Source of the DNA: Polytrichum commune | Taxonomy: Eukaryota; Streptophyta; Polytrichopsida; Polytrichales; Polytrichaceae | Reading direction: 5' to 3' | DNA: 64,000 nucleotides | NCBI GenBank assembly: GCA_950295325.1 | Contig: OX485808.1 | Span: 18,374,527 to 18,438,526 of the forward strand | Part shown: positions 45,760 through 58,280 of the stretch, in pieces | How the letters are laid out: every line of letters begins with the position of its first letter | Numbering within the stretch: position 1 is the first letter of the stretch | Made by a program: the position numbers and the translations under genes | The notes under the pieces: model-generated | Told to the model about the DNA's origin: nothing | Database searches by the model: none | What the model saw: only the letters and a program-made list of their open reading frames with translations

Positions 45760-46390
45760 AATGATGACGTATAAGCAGTCATCACAAACATGGCGCAAGG
45801 TTGGATAAGAGAGAGGTCAATAGAAATTTTGGTAGAATTGGTCGTGGGGAGCAAGTAGGAAAAATCTTATACATGATGCATCATTCTTTGTGAAATTAAG
45901 CTATACAATTCATAAAACAAATTTTCCAAAGCTGTGAATATGAGCACAAAATCACGAAGTTTTCACAACATGTAGTGAACTTGGTTGGAAATTCATATTA
46001 TATTGGTTGTCTATATAGTGAACTTGATTCATAATTCCAATGTTGGTAGAACCCATTGCTAATTTTAGTTTGTAAAACCATGAAATTGAATACACACTTA
46101 TGTGAATTCATCTTACCAAAAGGAGCAATTTATTGGATGCTTAGGTGTGAATGTTCACAACAATGAATGGGGACGCCTGATTGCTAGTTACAGATGCACC
46201 AGTTGAAGTTCAAGAATCTCACTGGGCACTAGTTTCACAAAACATGCCGAGGGGGAGGGGAGGTGAAAACGATGACTTCTATTTTTTACATCTAGGTGTG
46301 ATGATTGTTTTAAGCTAAATAAGCCTTAAAATGGAGTTTAGTGACCCCGAATTACTCAAATGTCTTCAATTAGGTTGAATCGGCAAACAA
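45760..46390. other. No gene; fragment of family H
   Basis: A short H-like shred lies at about 46183-46225 (GCTAGTTACAGATGCACC, GTTGAAGTTCAAGA). The transposase domain expected after the HTH remnant is not recognisable. Confidence 0.4.
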
Positions 46391-46394
46391 TTTT

Positions 46395-46650
46395 TAGGGG
46401 GAGAGAGAGGGAATCGTTGTACACAAGTGTACCTTGTCATCCATCCATCCATTGTGAAAACTTGAGCCTCTATAGGTTTGTTGCTGATTGATCTCAAATG
46501 ACCTCGACTACATTAATTCATGTCTATAAAGCAAATTCCAATGTCAAATCGGATTAAATAAGTAGTCTCCATGCTGCATACTATTTCAGGGCTTTTGTGT
46601 TGGATGAAATAAAGGTATCTTTGTATGCAATAATTCCCTCTCTCCACCTA
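46395..46650 (+). repeat. M1: dispersed repeat M
   Basis: Matches M2 (50645-50885): GAGAGAGAG start, GTACCTTGTCATCCATCC, GGTTTGTTGCTGATTGATC and an ACTATTTCAGGGCTTTTGTG-like end. Two inverted copies lie at 53720-53935 and 62040-62175. Class unknown; the ends near CATCCATCC are the best-conserved part. Confidence 0.65.
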
Positions 46651-46973
46651 AAGGGGATGAGGTTTTTTCTCTAACCCCCTCGGTAAGTGCTAGCACACCA
46701 AGGATGATGCTCATGGTGCAGTCCTGCACCTACCCCATGGTGACAATCGACTTGTAATTACATTATCATATTTTTTTGTTGAATCATCTACGCTTGTTTA
46801 TGGTATTTAGTGTCACGTGCACTATTTGCGAAGGGCTTGAACTAGATGCCTAGAGGTCTCAAAGTGTCACGCTTGTTAATTACCAATGAAATTGTTTTGA
46901 TTTCCGATATGATACTATTCATCAACATACGTATTTATTTGAAGTAAAAAATTATTTACATTATGATGTTTCT

Positions 46974-47500
46974 GCCCCTTCCCACCTAACTTCAGCATGA
47001 CCTCACTTAGCCTAAGAAAATTGTCTTCAAAACATGGCTCCTACACCATTGTCGCTATATGTCACGAGCCTAGTTGGCAAAGGATGTGGCATGATTTAAA
47101 AACCAAGGTTTCGAGCCTCAAGCACCAACCCTCCCATCCAGACCTGGATAGAATAAGCCAAGAATGTAGGACCTTCAATGGTGTCGCCTCCAATGCTTGT
47201 GATTGATTGCTTTTATTTTTAGCCATGAGGGCGTGAGGATCTTCATTTACAAAAACTGATGGTAGGTAGATGAGTGGTAAGGCATTTTGCTTCAAAAAGT
47301 ATCCATCATGTCATTTCTTGGTAGATAAAACAATGAACATGTGTGAAAGCTACGTAACTAGTACCTACTTCAAAATCTCTAGAGCAAGTTCTTATAAGTG
47401 AGTTGGGATAGGCGAGGTGCCTCAGCCATAACCGAGGGAGGTTTGCTTAGTAATTAAGAAAGACTCTAGCTATTTGGGTAAAGCTAGGTGGGGATGGGAT
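46974..47500. mobile_element. Insertion inside G1
   Basis: The boundary was found by comparison with G2 and G4, which are continuous here. The ends CCCTTCCCACCTAACTT and the complement CCATCCCCACCTAGCTTT form an imperfect inverted pair of about 17 bp. The interior carries tRNA-like sequence at 47066-47125. It could be a small TIR element or a SINE-bearing composite. Confidence 0.6.
47066..47125 (+). ncRNA. tRNA-like segment in the G1 insertion
   Basis: GAGCCTAGTTGGCAAAGG resembles an A box with D-loop, and GGTTTCGAGCCTC resembles a B box, with about 35 nt between them. A second A-box-like GTAGATGAGTGGTAAGGC lies at about 47249-47266 without a B box. These are best read as SINE heads. Confidence 0.45.
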
Positions 47501-47816
47501 GGAGCACATTCAAACACTTGAGATGATAGCTTTGCACTTTAGTATGCAAGAAAAATATATTCTTTAGCATATTGATGTCAAGTGTCATTTATGTACACTT
47601 TAGTCAACTTGTGGACCATCATGTCACATAGCCATGCACCTCATGACACTATTGAACATACTCATGCCAAAATATTCGTAAGCGCACTCGATCGCCAAGT
47701 GTCATGAGGTGACACTCATGGCGAAGTTGTTGATCATTAGTGCAACTAAGCATATGCCCTCAAATGAGAGCAAGTGACACTATTACGCATGACAACATAA
47801 AACCATAAATAGTGTA

Positions 47817-48356
47817 CACCATTTACGGTATTTAGTATCACGTACACTATTTGCAAAGGGCTTAAACTAGATGCCTAGAGATCTCAAAGCATCACGCCCG
47901 TTGTTTGCTGGTACAATTCCATTCGCCAACATAAGTAATTTCTTGGAGTGAAAAAAAGTATCTACCATATAACATTTAGAGTAGCACAATAGGATACGTT
48001 AGATGACAATCTTACGTTTTAGTATGCAAAGGGAAGATATTTTCAAGCTTAATAATGGCAAGTGTCGTGAGTTTACATTTTAGTATGCATGGGGAAGATT
48101 TTCTTTAACATACTAATGGCAAGTGTCATTTGTTTACACTTTAGTCAACTTGTAGCCCATTATGCAACATAGGAATGCACCTCGTAACACTATTAAACAT
48201 ACTCATGCCAAAATATTAGTAAGCGCACTCGAACGCCAAGTGTCATGAGACAAAACTTATAATGAAGTTGTTAATCATCAATGTAACCCAGCATACGCTT
48301 ACAAAGAGCATAAAATCGCACTATTTTGCATGCGAGTGTAAATGCTATAAATGGTG
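47817..48356 (+). mobile_element. G2: TA-type element, intact
   Basis: Left CACCATTTACGGTATTTAG after the TA shared with G1 (47815-47816); right GCTATAAATGGTG before TA (48357-48358). It serves as the empty-site reference for A7: TACACTTTAGTCAACTTG near 48135-48152. An internal motif, TTTTAGTATGCA ... GCATACTAATGGCAAGTGTC-like, is repeated twice. 540 bp, no coding. Confidence 0.88.
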
Positions 48357-48358
48357 TA

Positions 48359-50644
48359 GTCGTGCCCTCAAGGTGAACAATCTATTCCCATACTAAATTA
48401 CGAGACATTTTGAATTTCTACTACTGCTCAGACTACAGCCCACACTTTAGTACAGACAACTGTATAAAGTTCAGATCCAGGATTTAGATTATAAAGTAAC
48501 ACTACTACTAAAACAAGTGATTATTTTGCATTTGAAATTTCACAATCGCCTGTGATGGGTGGTCGAGTGCTTGGAGTATGTACTCGGAGTTCTTACCAAG
48601 GACGGTATAATCTCTTTATACTTACTTATTTATAACTTTTGTTCCACTATTTAACCTCTCTAGTAGTAAAGCGGGCGCTTAAGTTGGCAGTTGAAATGGG
48701 GCTATTACCATTCTTGCGATTCCGAAATAGAGTTGTCAGTTATAGTACCATAAAAACTATTTGTGGGCAATAGGTCGAATTGGTTGATGTTTTTTTTGTT
48801 TTTAAGGGTAGGTACTCGCCCCAAGTTAATGGCGTCTTGTCCTTGAGGAGTCCTTGTGTTTGTAGGCATATGCCAACGGACAACTTCAATTGAAACATGT
48901 AAGGGCGAGGGAAGAGCGTGAAAACAATCCCATGAAGATGTGACGATGCTTATGAACCTTTTGTAATGGTAGACCGTTGGAGTGTTTTCTATTCAAGGAC
49001 AGTCATTAGGTGTGAAATGTGCGAGCAACAGGTGCCAATGACTCGTCGAGGTTCACCTGATGACCATTATCTAATGTAGTTTTCGTGGGGAGAAGAGTAT
49101 GCATATCGTTGAAGAGATTTGTAAACAATGTGTTGGAGTATACAACATTTCTTGAATGAGATACATCTGTTTATGTGCATGGTCCACCCTAAGGGCAACA
49201 ATCCATCCATATGACCCCAAAAGTGACCCCCCCCCCACCCACGCGAAGCCATGTTGACAACAACAAAGTTTAATCTCAATGATGTCCAGAGGCCAACTAT
49301 CCCAGTCATGTCATTTTTTCCTCATACAAACCATACATTTCACACCTATTGTTGTAGCCCACTACAATTTTGAAAATACCACAATAAGTTTGGTCAATGT
49401 CATTTATCTTGACTTACGCCATTTTGAAGCCTACAATATCTTCTTTTTTTTGGGCAGGAATTGAAAATTCAATTGCAAGAATTGAGACTATAGCATCATG
49501 TGTTCAAATGCAAACACATGGAACTGATGCATCTATTTACATAAAATGAAATATTGTATTGGATTTTTTTCTTCAATAGAATACTAATATTTTTTCTTAA
49601 ATTGCATCATGTATGCTTGAATACAAATAGTTTATAAATTTATAAGCCACTGTAGTTCTCAATTCAGGAAACTGCTGCATTCCATTACTTGTGGAAAGTG
49701 ACCTTTTTGCCCCAACTTAGGTATACTAAGTAGTCCTATTGATATGGACCACAATACTTTTCTAGAACCCAAACTAATTGTCTTAATGAGAATTAATGTG
49801 ACCCATGCTAATTATTTCCACGCTAATAGAACTATTTAGTGTACTTATAGTCCCACAAGTCCCTTTGCTTCATAAACTTCAAAACCAACCCCTTTTTCGT
49901 TTTAATTTGATGAAAACTACATCGGAGTCTCCATCTCTTCCCAAAGGATAAGTTTTCCCTACACTGGGAATGTATTTTAGAGTATTCGTTTCATAGTGCC
50001 TACTGAGGGGATAGTAGTAATAAATTGGTTGTGAATTCATCCCGTTTTGAATCTAGTACACTAATTCAAAGTCTTTGGCCCCAAAAGAGAAGCTAATTTA
50101 TCTTAAACGATCCCTATTGATGTGAGTTACCATTTGGAGTTACATGTTGCTATAAACTATGTATTGAGAATATCATGTTTTATTGATTTGTCCCATATTC
50201 CTTGATGTGCATACTACACTAAACAATCTTATTAGTGTGGGTGGGAAATTAGCATGGAAACAATTAATGTGCGCCACACTCATTTTCTAGTCAAGGTGGA
50301 ATTAACATGCGTCTAAGACCCCATGTCTTCCCCTGAGTCTTCGCAAAGACTTATGACCAACCACATTGATTATTAGGTTTAAGACACAAGTAGCACAAAA
50401 TGAAATAATCACCCACATTATTTTTCCAACAAAACAATTCATATGAGCACAAAATTAGCTTGGGTCAAAACTTAATGCAACCCACATTTCTTTTCATTAC
50501 GAGAATTAGAATGGACCATTAAAAAAATAAAATTGAGTTCGGTGTAATCGCTTGTCGCACTTGAGTGAAAAATGACAATCTCAATATATATAAAGTCATA
50601 GCAACACATAACTCCAAATCGTAACCCATGCTACTGAGACTATC
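48359..50644. other. No gene seen
   Basis: No frame above 80 codons and no defined element. 48480-48760 has a different texture (more GC, short mirrored ACTACTAC/GTAGTAG words) and 49700-50300 is AT-rich. A C9 tract lies near 49228. Confidence 0.4.
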
Positions 50645-50885
50645 TAGAGAGAGAGAGAGAGAGTGTACCTCTCATCCATCCAACATAAAAACTTTGACCC
50701 CTGACTGGTTTGTTGTTGATTCATTGCAACTGATCTCGATAAGACTACTAGTTTGAGATCTTTAAAGCTAACTCCACTGTCAAACCAACTTGAAAAAAAT
50801 CACTTATGAACTGCACACTATTTCAAGGCTTTTTACATCGGATGAATGAGTGGTACGCTCATACACGAGAATTCCGTCCCTCCAT
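50645..50885 (+). repeat. M2: dispersed repeat M
   Basis: (GA)n start, GTACCTCTCATCCATCCAAC, GACTGGTTTGTTGTTGATTC and ACACTATTTCAAGGCTTTTT, colinear with M1. Confidence 0.65.
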
Positions 50886-51159
50886 GCTTATACACAAACT
50901 TTATTTAGTGTTAGTAGTAGCCGAATGTTTTCACCCTCCCCTTCCCCAGTTCACCCTCCCGCCCGGTAAATGATATGCCACCCGCTCCACAAATAGGAAG
51001 TGCGGCCACGAACCCAAAAGGACACCCTGGAAGTACACGGAACACCATCAAACAAGGGACCAAGAATATGTTAGATCCGCGGAAGGTTTTCATCCATGTG
51101 CCCGCAACTATTTATTCCCCGACCTTTCTTTCTTCCCTCCCGGGCCGAGCTTGAACTTA

Positions 51160-51653
51160 GGGCCACTTCACACACGAGCCAAGAGCCGTGACCATGAAAT
51201 TATGAGAGCCCTAAAGAAAGTGTCCAAAGGCCGTCCCAACACACCTCCAAAATCATGTAGTGTGGTCACCGACCCTCAAGTGTAGTGTGAAGTCATATGT
51301 GCCCGGGCCCTCAACCAAATGCTATTTCGATGAATTTCTATTCACGCGGGTCCTCACATATGATAAAGTAGAATAAACCAACGGTTGTGAACGTTTGGAG
51401 TGCCATGGTCTCCCAATTTTGTGTCTACGTCCAAGAGGTGGTTTTTGAGAATACTCTAAGTGACCATGAAACATGATCCATTCAATGCCACATAGGAATC
51501 CATGTCGACTTTACATCCATCTTGCATTCACATACTCAGTCAGTCCCTCAAGCGTAGTGTGAAGCGAACTTGGGCCGGCTCCGCCTATTCCACCAATGAG
51601 AGTGCTTGAAGTGTAATGGTCACGGGCTCTCGGTCTCATGTGTGAAGTGGCCC
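51160..51653 (-). mobile_element. A5: family A MITE, minus orientation
   Basis: TTA (51157-51159) then GGGCCACTTCACACACGAG; right ATGTGTGAAGTGGCCC then TTG (one change from TTA). The body is the reverse of A6, for example CCAAAGGCCGTCCCAACACA and AAATGCTATTTCGATGAAT. 494 bp. Confidence 0.88.
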
Positions 51654-52094
51654 TTGTTATTACCACAACACACAACGAAGAAAGCAAGCCGGCAATAAAG
51701 TGTAATGGGAAACGGGAACGTTATAGGGATAAGTTGTTCACATAGGAATTTGGTGTCGAAAACCGGGGCGGCCATTGTCATTGCCGCCTCGGCTATCCGT
51801 AAACCCTAGCCGGGGTAATAGATGGTGACAATTCACGTGTATTTTTGGCTCGTGGAAAGGTTCACGAGTGGGCGCTCGACTTGGCACAACTACGACATCC
51901 AAAAGTGTTATTGATTGGGTCGCTCATATGTATTGCTTGAAGCCAATGCACCGTGTGGGCGAAGACAATGACGACGAGTGGATTTCATGCCAACACTTCT
52001 CTATGATTGTCCATCATATTACATGTACATAGTACCCCTCCTCTTTGCCCGGCCAAAGCTCCCGACAACACTAGAGTCATGTAAAGCTTAATTG
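51654..52094. other. CpG-rich stretch, no recognised gene
   Basis: GC-richer than the flanks with many CG dinucleotides, but no frame over 60 codons is convincing. Confidence 0.35.
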
Positions 52095-52430
52095 AATGTA
52101 TAAGGTATGTGGGTGTGATATCCGGGCTTTGTTTTTCTTCATGTTCTCCAACTCCTACCAATACCATTGAGTTTGGTGTAGTTCGTGAAACTTGAAGAGT
52201 GTGGTCCAATCTCTTTTGAATGTGTGTCTTTATGGTGTTTGATTAGTATATTGGGTGAACCACACACAAGTATTCAAATATAGGAGTCTTGTTGAAACAA
52301 TACAAGTAATTGAATAAGACCTACGCACCTTAGGTGGCTTGATTTTCTATGGTTCGTGGACATTTCCAACTCGACAAACAATCATGACTGGTGGATTGTG
52401 GTCGTGAGTTGTGTCATATGGTTAGCAATT
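52095..52430 (+). repeat. K3: dispersed repeat K
   Basis: AAGGTATGTGGGTGTGATATC ... TCATGTTCTCCAACTCCTACC matches K1 at 10740-10797. The part around 52300-52380 (AATTGAATAAGACCTACGCA ... CATTTCCAACTCGAC) matches K1 at 11096-11163. Confidence 0.6.
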
Positions 52431-53719
52431 GCAAATCACAAACATTGCGATTTCAAGTTTTATGATCAAGGTTGAGATGCGGAAGTTAGATGAGGTTGAA
52501 GTTAACGTTCCTTTGCCTTTTAAAGTGATCACAAAAACCTTCTCGAGTGTGTTACCTAGTGAGCTTAGCATGGTGTCCAAATCTTGAATATGTAGGCCGA
52601 TCTCATTGTAACACCGTGTGTCTTTTTGGTCTAAGTTTGTAACTATCACCCCTGCCATATACCACTCAAATATATAGGTGTACAGTCGATAAGTTGATCA
52701 CATAAGGTCCACATACATGTAGTCCCAAGGGTGATCCACGCAAACCTTGATCTAGTAACTTATTCTGGCAACTTTGAAAATCTTATTTTGACTATACAAA
52801 TATTAAGCTAGATGTCCACTTCTCCTATACAAAATGACATTTTTATGAGAAATTTATTTTTCAATCAGCTCAAAAAATCAAAAAATTGTATAAATGGCAC
52901 CAAAATTGCCATGGTGCTCCCGGTAGTCCGATCCCACACCATAGAAAGACAATGTGTTATTTTCTGGTGGTTGGAATCAACGCCTGGTAACAAATTGTGG
53001 TGTCGGTTGGAGAAATGTAGGTAGGCATAAAGACATGTATGTTCACCTTACCGACCAGGATGTGATAAATGTGGGTTGTTAGCTCAACCCCCCAAAAAAT
53101 GAATCTCAACCAAGCCCAATGGGAGTCAATGCAACAATTATTATACCCAACATGATGAGTGGCATGTTCATTCCAATTTCATAGTCAACTTCCGAACTCC
53201 ATACAATTAGTCTTGACACATTTTTATAATCATTTTCCACATTGAAAAAGAAAGAAAGAAAAGAAAAGAAAAGAACCCTCACATGAACCCCTATAGGCCA
53301 AAGCGAAATCTCCCCAAAACAGTCTTTAAAAGTTCAATCCAAGTCAAAAACTTATCCCCAACAAAAATCGATACCAACGATGGTGGATATGACCTTACAT
53401 GTGGCATCTAATGTTGGTGTTCCTCCCTAAGTTGCCCAACTTTGATGTTGGGAACCTAATTGTTGTGTCTATAATGTCAAATCATGTCGTGTTGTTATTG
53501 CGAATGTGTCTGCCAACTTCAAAACTTAAAGGTATGTGGACCGATGCAATTGCTCTTTTCTTTGGACACCTATATTGAGTGTTTTCAGGGCAAAGTTTGT
53601 AATTAAGAACAAACATACACCAAAGAGACACGTGTTACAATAATATTGGAGTGTATGGTCAATATAGGTGCGATAGTTAGCAGAATTGGGAGGGTGTGTA
53701 TGATGGTTTGAAGGTGAAA
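52431..53719. other. No gene seen
   Basis: Contains an (AAAG)n run near 53248-53272. The short frames at 52422-52658 (minus) and 52812-53024 (plus) have no domain. Confidence 0.4.
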
Positions 53720-53935
53720 ATTCCTTCACTCTAAAGCTAGCACGAATCGTCACATACAACCATACATCTCATTCGTCCTACATAAAAGCCATGAAATAGT
53801 ATGTTGTCCGGAGATTGTTTTGTTTAGTTCATTCAACATCAAAAGTTGATTTCAAGACGATTTATAGTCTAGTAAGTACGAGATGAAAGGTTTTTATATT
53901 TGGATGGATGAGAGGTAGACTCTCGTGCGCAACGG
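53720..53935 (-). repeat. M3: dispersed repeat M, inverted
   Basis: The complement reads CCTCTCATCCATCCAAATAT and ATACTATTTCATGGCTTTTA, colinear with M1 and M2. Confidence 0.6.
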
Positions 53936-54840
53936 TTGCCCTTACGGTCACTTGGAATTACCACGACTTTTGCATTTCAAGTTCGATTATGAGACTTAAA
54001 ACAACATTTAAGGCCCGTCCACATTACAAAGACAGGCTAGCGACTTCCAAAATTAGGGCCGGGCTTGCCAGCCTTTAATAATTCATTGTGCAACGCAATG
54101 ACACGGGTGGATGCGGCATTGTTGAGAGGCTATGGAGTACTCCACGTGGTCATAATTTTTGCAGGCCTCCCACATACCAAACTTGTTTCGATGGCATCAA
54201 CCTTTAATAAGAAACACACGGGGACACATAAAGGTCCAAGAGATGATGTTGACGAAGGAAGGAGGGAAATAAAAGAAAGAGCAAAAGGGTGACAATATAT
54301 GTGAATTGACCATCCCTAGTACTTTAAAGTCATAGGGTCAATCTACTAGAGCACCATACCGGCCCGTGGTCCTCTCGATCGTCACGGGTACTTGATGATT
54401 GATGGATTGGCCACAATAATAGTTGTCTTTTTGGCGATCGAATTCTTCGTCACCGGACGTTCGATTCGAGCTCCAAGCCCCAATTTGGGGTTCGAATTAA
54501 AGGGTGTGGTGAAAAAGCTTCTTTCTTTCTTTGCGTACATGTCGACGTGTCACATTCAACCGACCAATAAAGCTCTCCTTACAAGCCTATAGAATTTTTC
54601 GGTGTTTGGGACAATGGATGGATGGATGGAGGTGGTGTTGGACATAAGAAATAAAATCTCGGACTCGATCGAATGGATAAATCATTCGAATGGAACTTAC
54701 AGTCGTAGTAGTTGACTTCTCCACTCTATACGGCCGAGGTCATTAACAATGGAAGCTGGTTGGCAGATGGTACTATATAACAGACCCACTCTAATGTCAT
54801 AGTCAGTTTGGGAAGTTTCATCAGCTTTGGGTGGGTTTTA
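53936..54840. other. No gene seen; CpG-rich in part
   Basis: Frames at 54065-54292 and 54392-54592 lack domains. TTAGGGCCGGGC at about 54055 resembles a Harbinger end but no partner end was found. (TGGA)n near 54614-54631. Confidence 0.4.
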
Positions 54841-55348
54841 GGGCCACGAGACTGAGAGCCCGTGACCATTCCACTTCAAGCACTCTCATTGGTGGAAAAG
54901 GCGGAGCCGGTCCAAGTTCGCTACTTCACACTACGCTTGAGGGACCGACGGAGTATGTATGTGAATGCAAGATGATGGATGTAAAAGTTTACATGGATTT
55001 CCTATGTGGCATCGAATGGATCATGTTTCATGGTCACTTGGACTGTTTTCAAAAACCATCTCTTGGAGATAGGTTTAATACAAAACGGGGAGAGCATGAT
55101 ACTCCAAACGCTCACAACTGTTGGTTTATTCTATTTTATCATCTGGGAGGACCCGCGTGAATAAACATTCATTCATTGAAATAGTATTTGGTTGAGGGCC
55201 CGGTCACATATGGCTTCACACTACACTTGAGGATCCGTGGCCCCGCTACATGATTTTGGAGGTGTCTTGGGACGGCATTGGGACACTTTCTTCTGGGTTC
55301 TCACAATTTCATGGTCACGGCTCTTGGCTCGTGTGTGTGAAGTGGCCC
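54841..55348 (+). mobile_element. A6: family A MITE with exact TTA duplication
   Basis: TTA at 54838-54840 and 55349-55351. The right TIR is normal (CTCGTGTGTGTGAAGTGGCCC); the left has lost about eight bases after GGGCCAC. The body matches A2 and A7. Element G3 begins only 12 bp downstream. Confidence 0.88.
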
Positions 55349-55360
55349 TTACCTACACTA

Positions 55361-55908
55361 CATTATTTATGGTATTTAATGCCACCTACACTATTTGTGA
55401 AGGGCCTAAATTGGATGCCTAGAGGTTTCAAAGTGTCACGTTTCATCTACTAACTACCAATGTGATGACATTTGTCAACATAAGTAATTTTTTTAAGTGA
55501 ACTTTTATTTGCATCATGGCATTTAGCGCAACACATCGGGATTCTTGAAATGATGGTTTTGAGTTTAGTACATTGCAAGGGGAAGATGTTATCGAGCTTA
55601 CTAATGGCAAGTGTTATGTGTTTACATTTTAGTATACAAGAGGGAGATGTTCTTGAGCATACCAATGGCAAGTGCCATTTGGGTACGCTTTAGTCAAGTT
55701 GTAGACTGGCATTGTGTAACATAGGCATACACCTCATAACAATATTGGACATATTCATGTCATGATATTGGTAAGCACACTTTAACACCAAGTGCCACGA
55801 GGTGACATTAATGATGAAGTTGTTGATCATTGGTATAACATAGTGTATGCCTCAAAAACAGGGTAACTGCAACTATAACGCACTTGACACTAAATACCAT
55901 AAACGGTG
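55361..55908 (+). mobile_element. G3: TA-type element
   Basis: Left CATTATTTATGGTATTTAA after TA (55359-55360), right ACTAAATACCATAAACGGTG before TA (55909-55910). Colinear with G2. 548 bp. Confidence 0.85.
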
Positions 55909-55911
55909 TAG

Positions 55912-57534
55912 CACTATAAGGAGGGCGTGTTCTTTTGAAATTGTTTTTGACAATGACATTGAAGTATGACATATGCCATGAGTTTTGAATGGAGAGTCAA
56001 AATCATTTTCTTTTTGAAACAAACTTTGTTTTTCATTCTTTCATTATCAAAATCACACTAAAATGGGACATGTCAAAGCCATGTCCTTTCAACTCTACCC
56101 TACTGAAAAGATGACCGTTGGTCATTGTCCAAACCATACATGTTTTTACTATAAATTTTTATTTGGTAGATTTGCGCTAGATGTCCCAGACCAAAGAGAC
56201 TTCAAAATCAAGCAATCATATTGGTCAAGACATAAGGAGTTTACACTATGGGCCCGGTCCAATGCATGACTACTTCTCCCACTCAAACACCCAACCCAAA
56301 CTAGATAAATACAATCCCTTGGTTGCACACTTTTAGGGACATGGTTGGAAACTCGCCCCTCACATCACCATGATTGCATAAGTTAGAGGGGATGTCCATA
56401 TCCCCTCCATTGAAGCAATTGTCAATGTCATCGTTCCATTTATTATCAAAACACTTGTGTCTGGCATTCAACAAAATTGCTCTTGATTTACATTGCATTT
56501 TTAATTCTCATTGAATGTAAACTTTGGCAAGCAACAATGCTCAAATTATATCACTTAAACTTCATGCTCCCATTCCGTGGCTACATAACCCACATGCTAG
56601 AAGGTAGGCAATACCTCTCTTCCAACTAGTAGGACACGCCCTTCACTAGGTCATCAACAAGTTGATATATATATTATGGTGATGTCAAAATCACATCATC
56701 ATCTTATATGATATGATATAGCATATATGTTTATTTTAGATAGTTAATCCATGGGTGTCGTACATTGATAATTATTCAAGAGAACCATATGTTACAAGCT
56801 CGCATACCTTAAGATAGGAATCTTTGTTGTGTGTACTTTTGACTTTATGGACATGTACGATCGTCAACTCATCAAGTCCAAGCTCATTAAATTTGCAATC
56901 TTGAGCAAGAAAGAGTGTCAATGAGAAATATGTGATTGGAGTTTGCATGCTTCTAAAATCTATATGCATTTTCCATTATTCATAAGGTGGTCCTAAAAGG
57001 GGGTTGTTTTCATGTACACATGTGCTTATCAAGGCATTTTCATATGCATAGGCATGTGCAAGTTTTTCCTTACATATATATATAAAAACTTAGAGAGAAA
57101 GAAACATTGACATCTTTCATTATCTTGCTGAAGGTAAAATTACCCACTAAACAACCTCTACATTGTAATCAAAGAGCAACCAAAAACTTAGACGTTGATC
57201 TTAGGTTATGACATCCCACCTTGTCGATCTTGGGCTACACCTATATATAACACTTTGAAAATCCATGACTCGTCAATATAATATCTTATATCTCTCATTC
57301 ATATTGTACATCCTAGTATGTGTTCAAATCCCCTCTCACATGTTCATTTCATCAAGTGATAATAAATAAAAAAGAACGTCCATGTGTTACTTACATTGAC
57401 GTCTAGTGTCCATTCATCATTTTTCCGTTCTTGGCCAAGTGGGCAAGGAACGTGGAGATGGCTTAGTACCTATTGTTAGTAGGTGGACCAAAATGAGGTG
57501 TTGTGTCAATTGTGTTGAGTGGGTTTAGTCCAGT
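55912..57534. other. No gene seen
   Basis: AT-rich; the frames at 56063-56269 (plus), 56301-56498 and 56772-56969 (minus) lack domains. Confidence 0.4.
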
Positions 57535-57952
57535 AGGATTGGAGATTGTTTCTTTTCAAGTTTACATTTGTTGAGTTTGCATGCTATCGCAGTTGTGGGG
57601 AATCTATCATTACAATATGTGAATTTGATAATTTGTATGTTTAAGGTGGGGTCTGGGGAGAATGGTGGTTTGGCCCGGGTGTTCCAAGTACACATCAAAT
57701 GTCCGGGCATCATTTAGCCAAGCGTTGGCAACATGGGAGGAAGCAGGTGAAGGGGAGTAGTCATGAAGATATTGTATTGTCTAATGTGCAATCTTTAAGT
57801 TTACTAACATTAATGAGTGTGAAGCAAAGTGTCACGGGGTCGGCTGATAGTGTGTTGGCGAGGACATGCACTGCTTTATTATGTTGGTTGGTTCTTAGGT
57901 TGTTTATGTGTTTGTTTTTGCAACAAGAAAATAAACGAAGGTAGTCAAATTA
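57535..57952 (-). pseudogene. LINE ORF C-terminal remnant, older copy
   Basis: The minus strand reads NKAVHVLANTLSADPVTLCF, LINVSKLKDCTLDNTISS, then a TGA, LLPFTCFLP and, after a frameshift, PDPTLNIQIIKFTYCNDRF and TAIACKLNK. The last part aligns with the remnant at 58500-58873 (DPNLTIQFIEFTYYNDRF, AIEAKNNKY). C-terminal domains of this kind follow the reverse transcriptase in some LINE proteins. No RT motif is left here. The 62-codon ATG frame (57525-57713) captures only part of it. Confidence 0.7.
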
Positions 57953-58280
57953 TCTAGAGAAATGAAGTCATTATGTTAAATACATTCAATATTCTATTTA
58001 GTATCCAATATTCAATATTTAGAGTACTTTTATATGATTGTGCTAACTTTTCTAATGACACTTTTATGAACAAGTTTGCAAATATTGTCATCTCAATGTA
58101 CTTTTGGTTTAACCAATTTTACTTTGGTAAATTCTGCATCCTCACATTTATGTAATGAAATATTATCATATTTCATCAAAAATGGATGAGAAATCACATA
58201 GTAAGTGATAATAATTGTAACACTATAAATCTATAATTCCCAAATTTTGATACAAGAAATGACAAATAATGTTAGCTCTA

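Larger units (their letters stand above)
46791..47814 (+). mobile_element. G1: TA-type element, interrupted
   Basis: Left CGCTTGTTTATGGTATTTAG after TA (46789-46790), right AACCATAAATAGTG before TA (47815-47816). It aligns with G2, G3 and G4 (CTAGATGCCTAGAGGTCTC, GGCAAGTGTCATTTATG-like, CACTTTAGTCAACTTGTAG). About 527 bp of foreign sequence (46974-47500) splits it. Confidence 0.85.
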
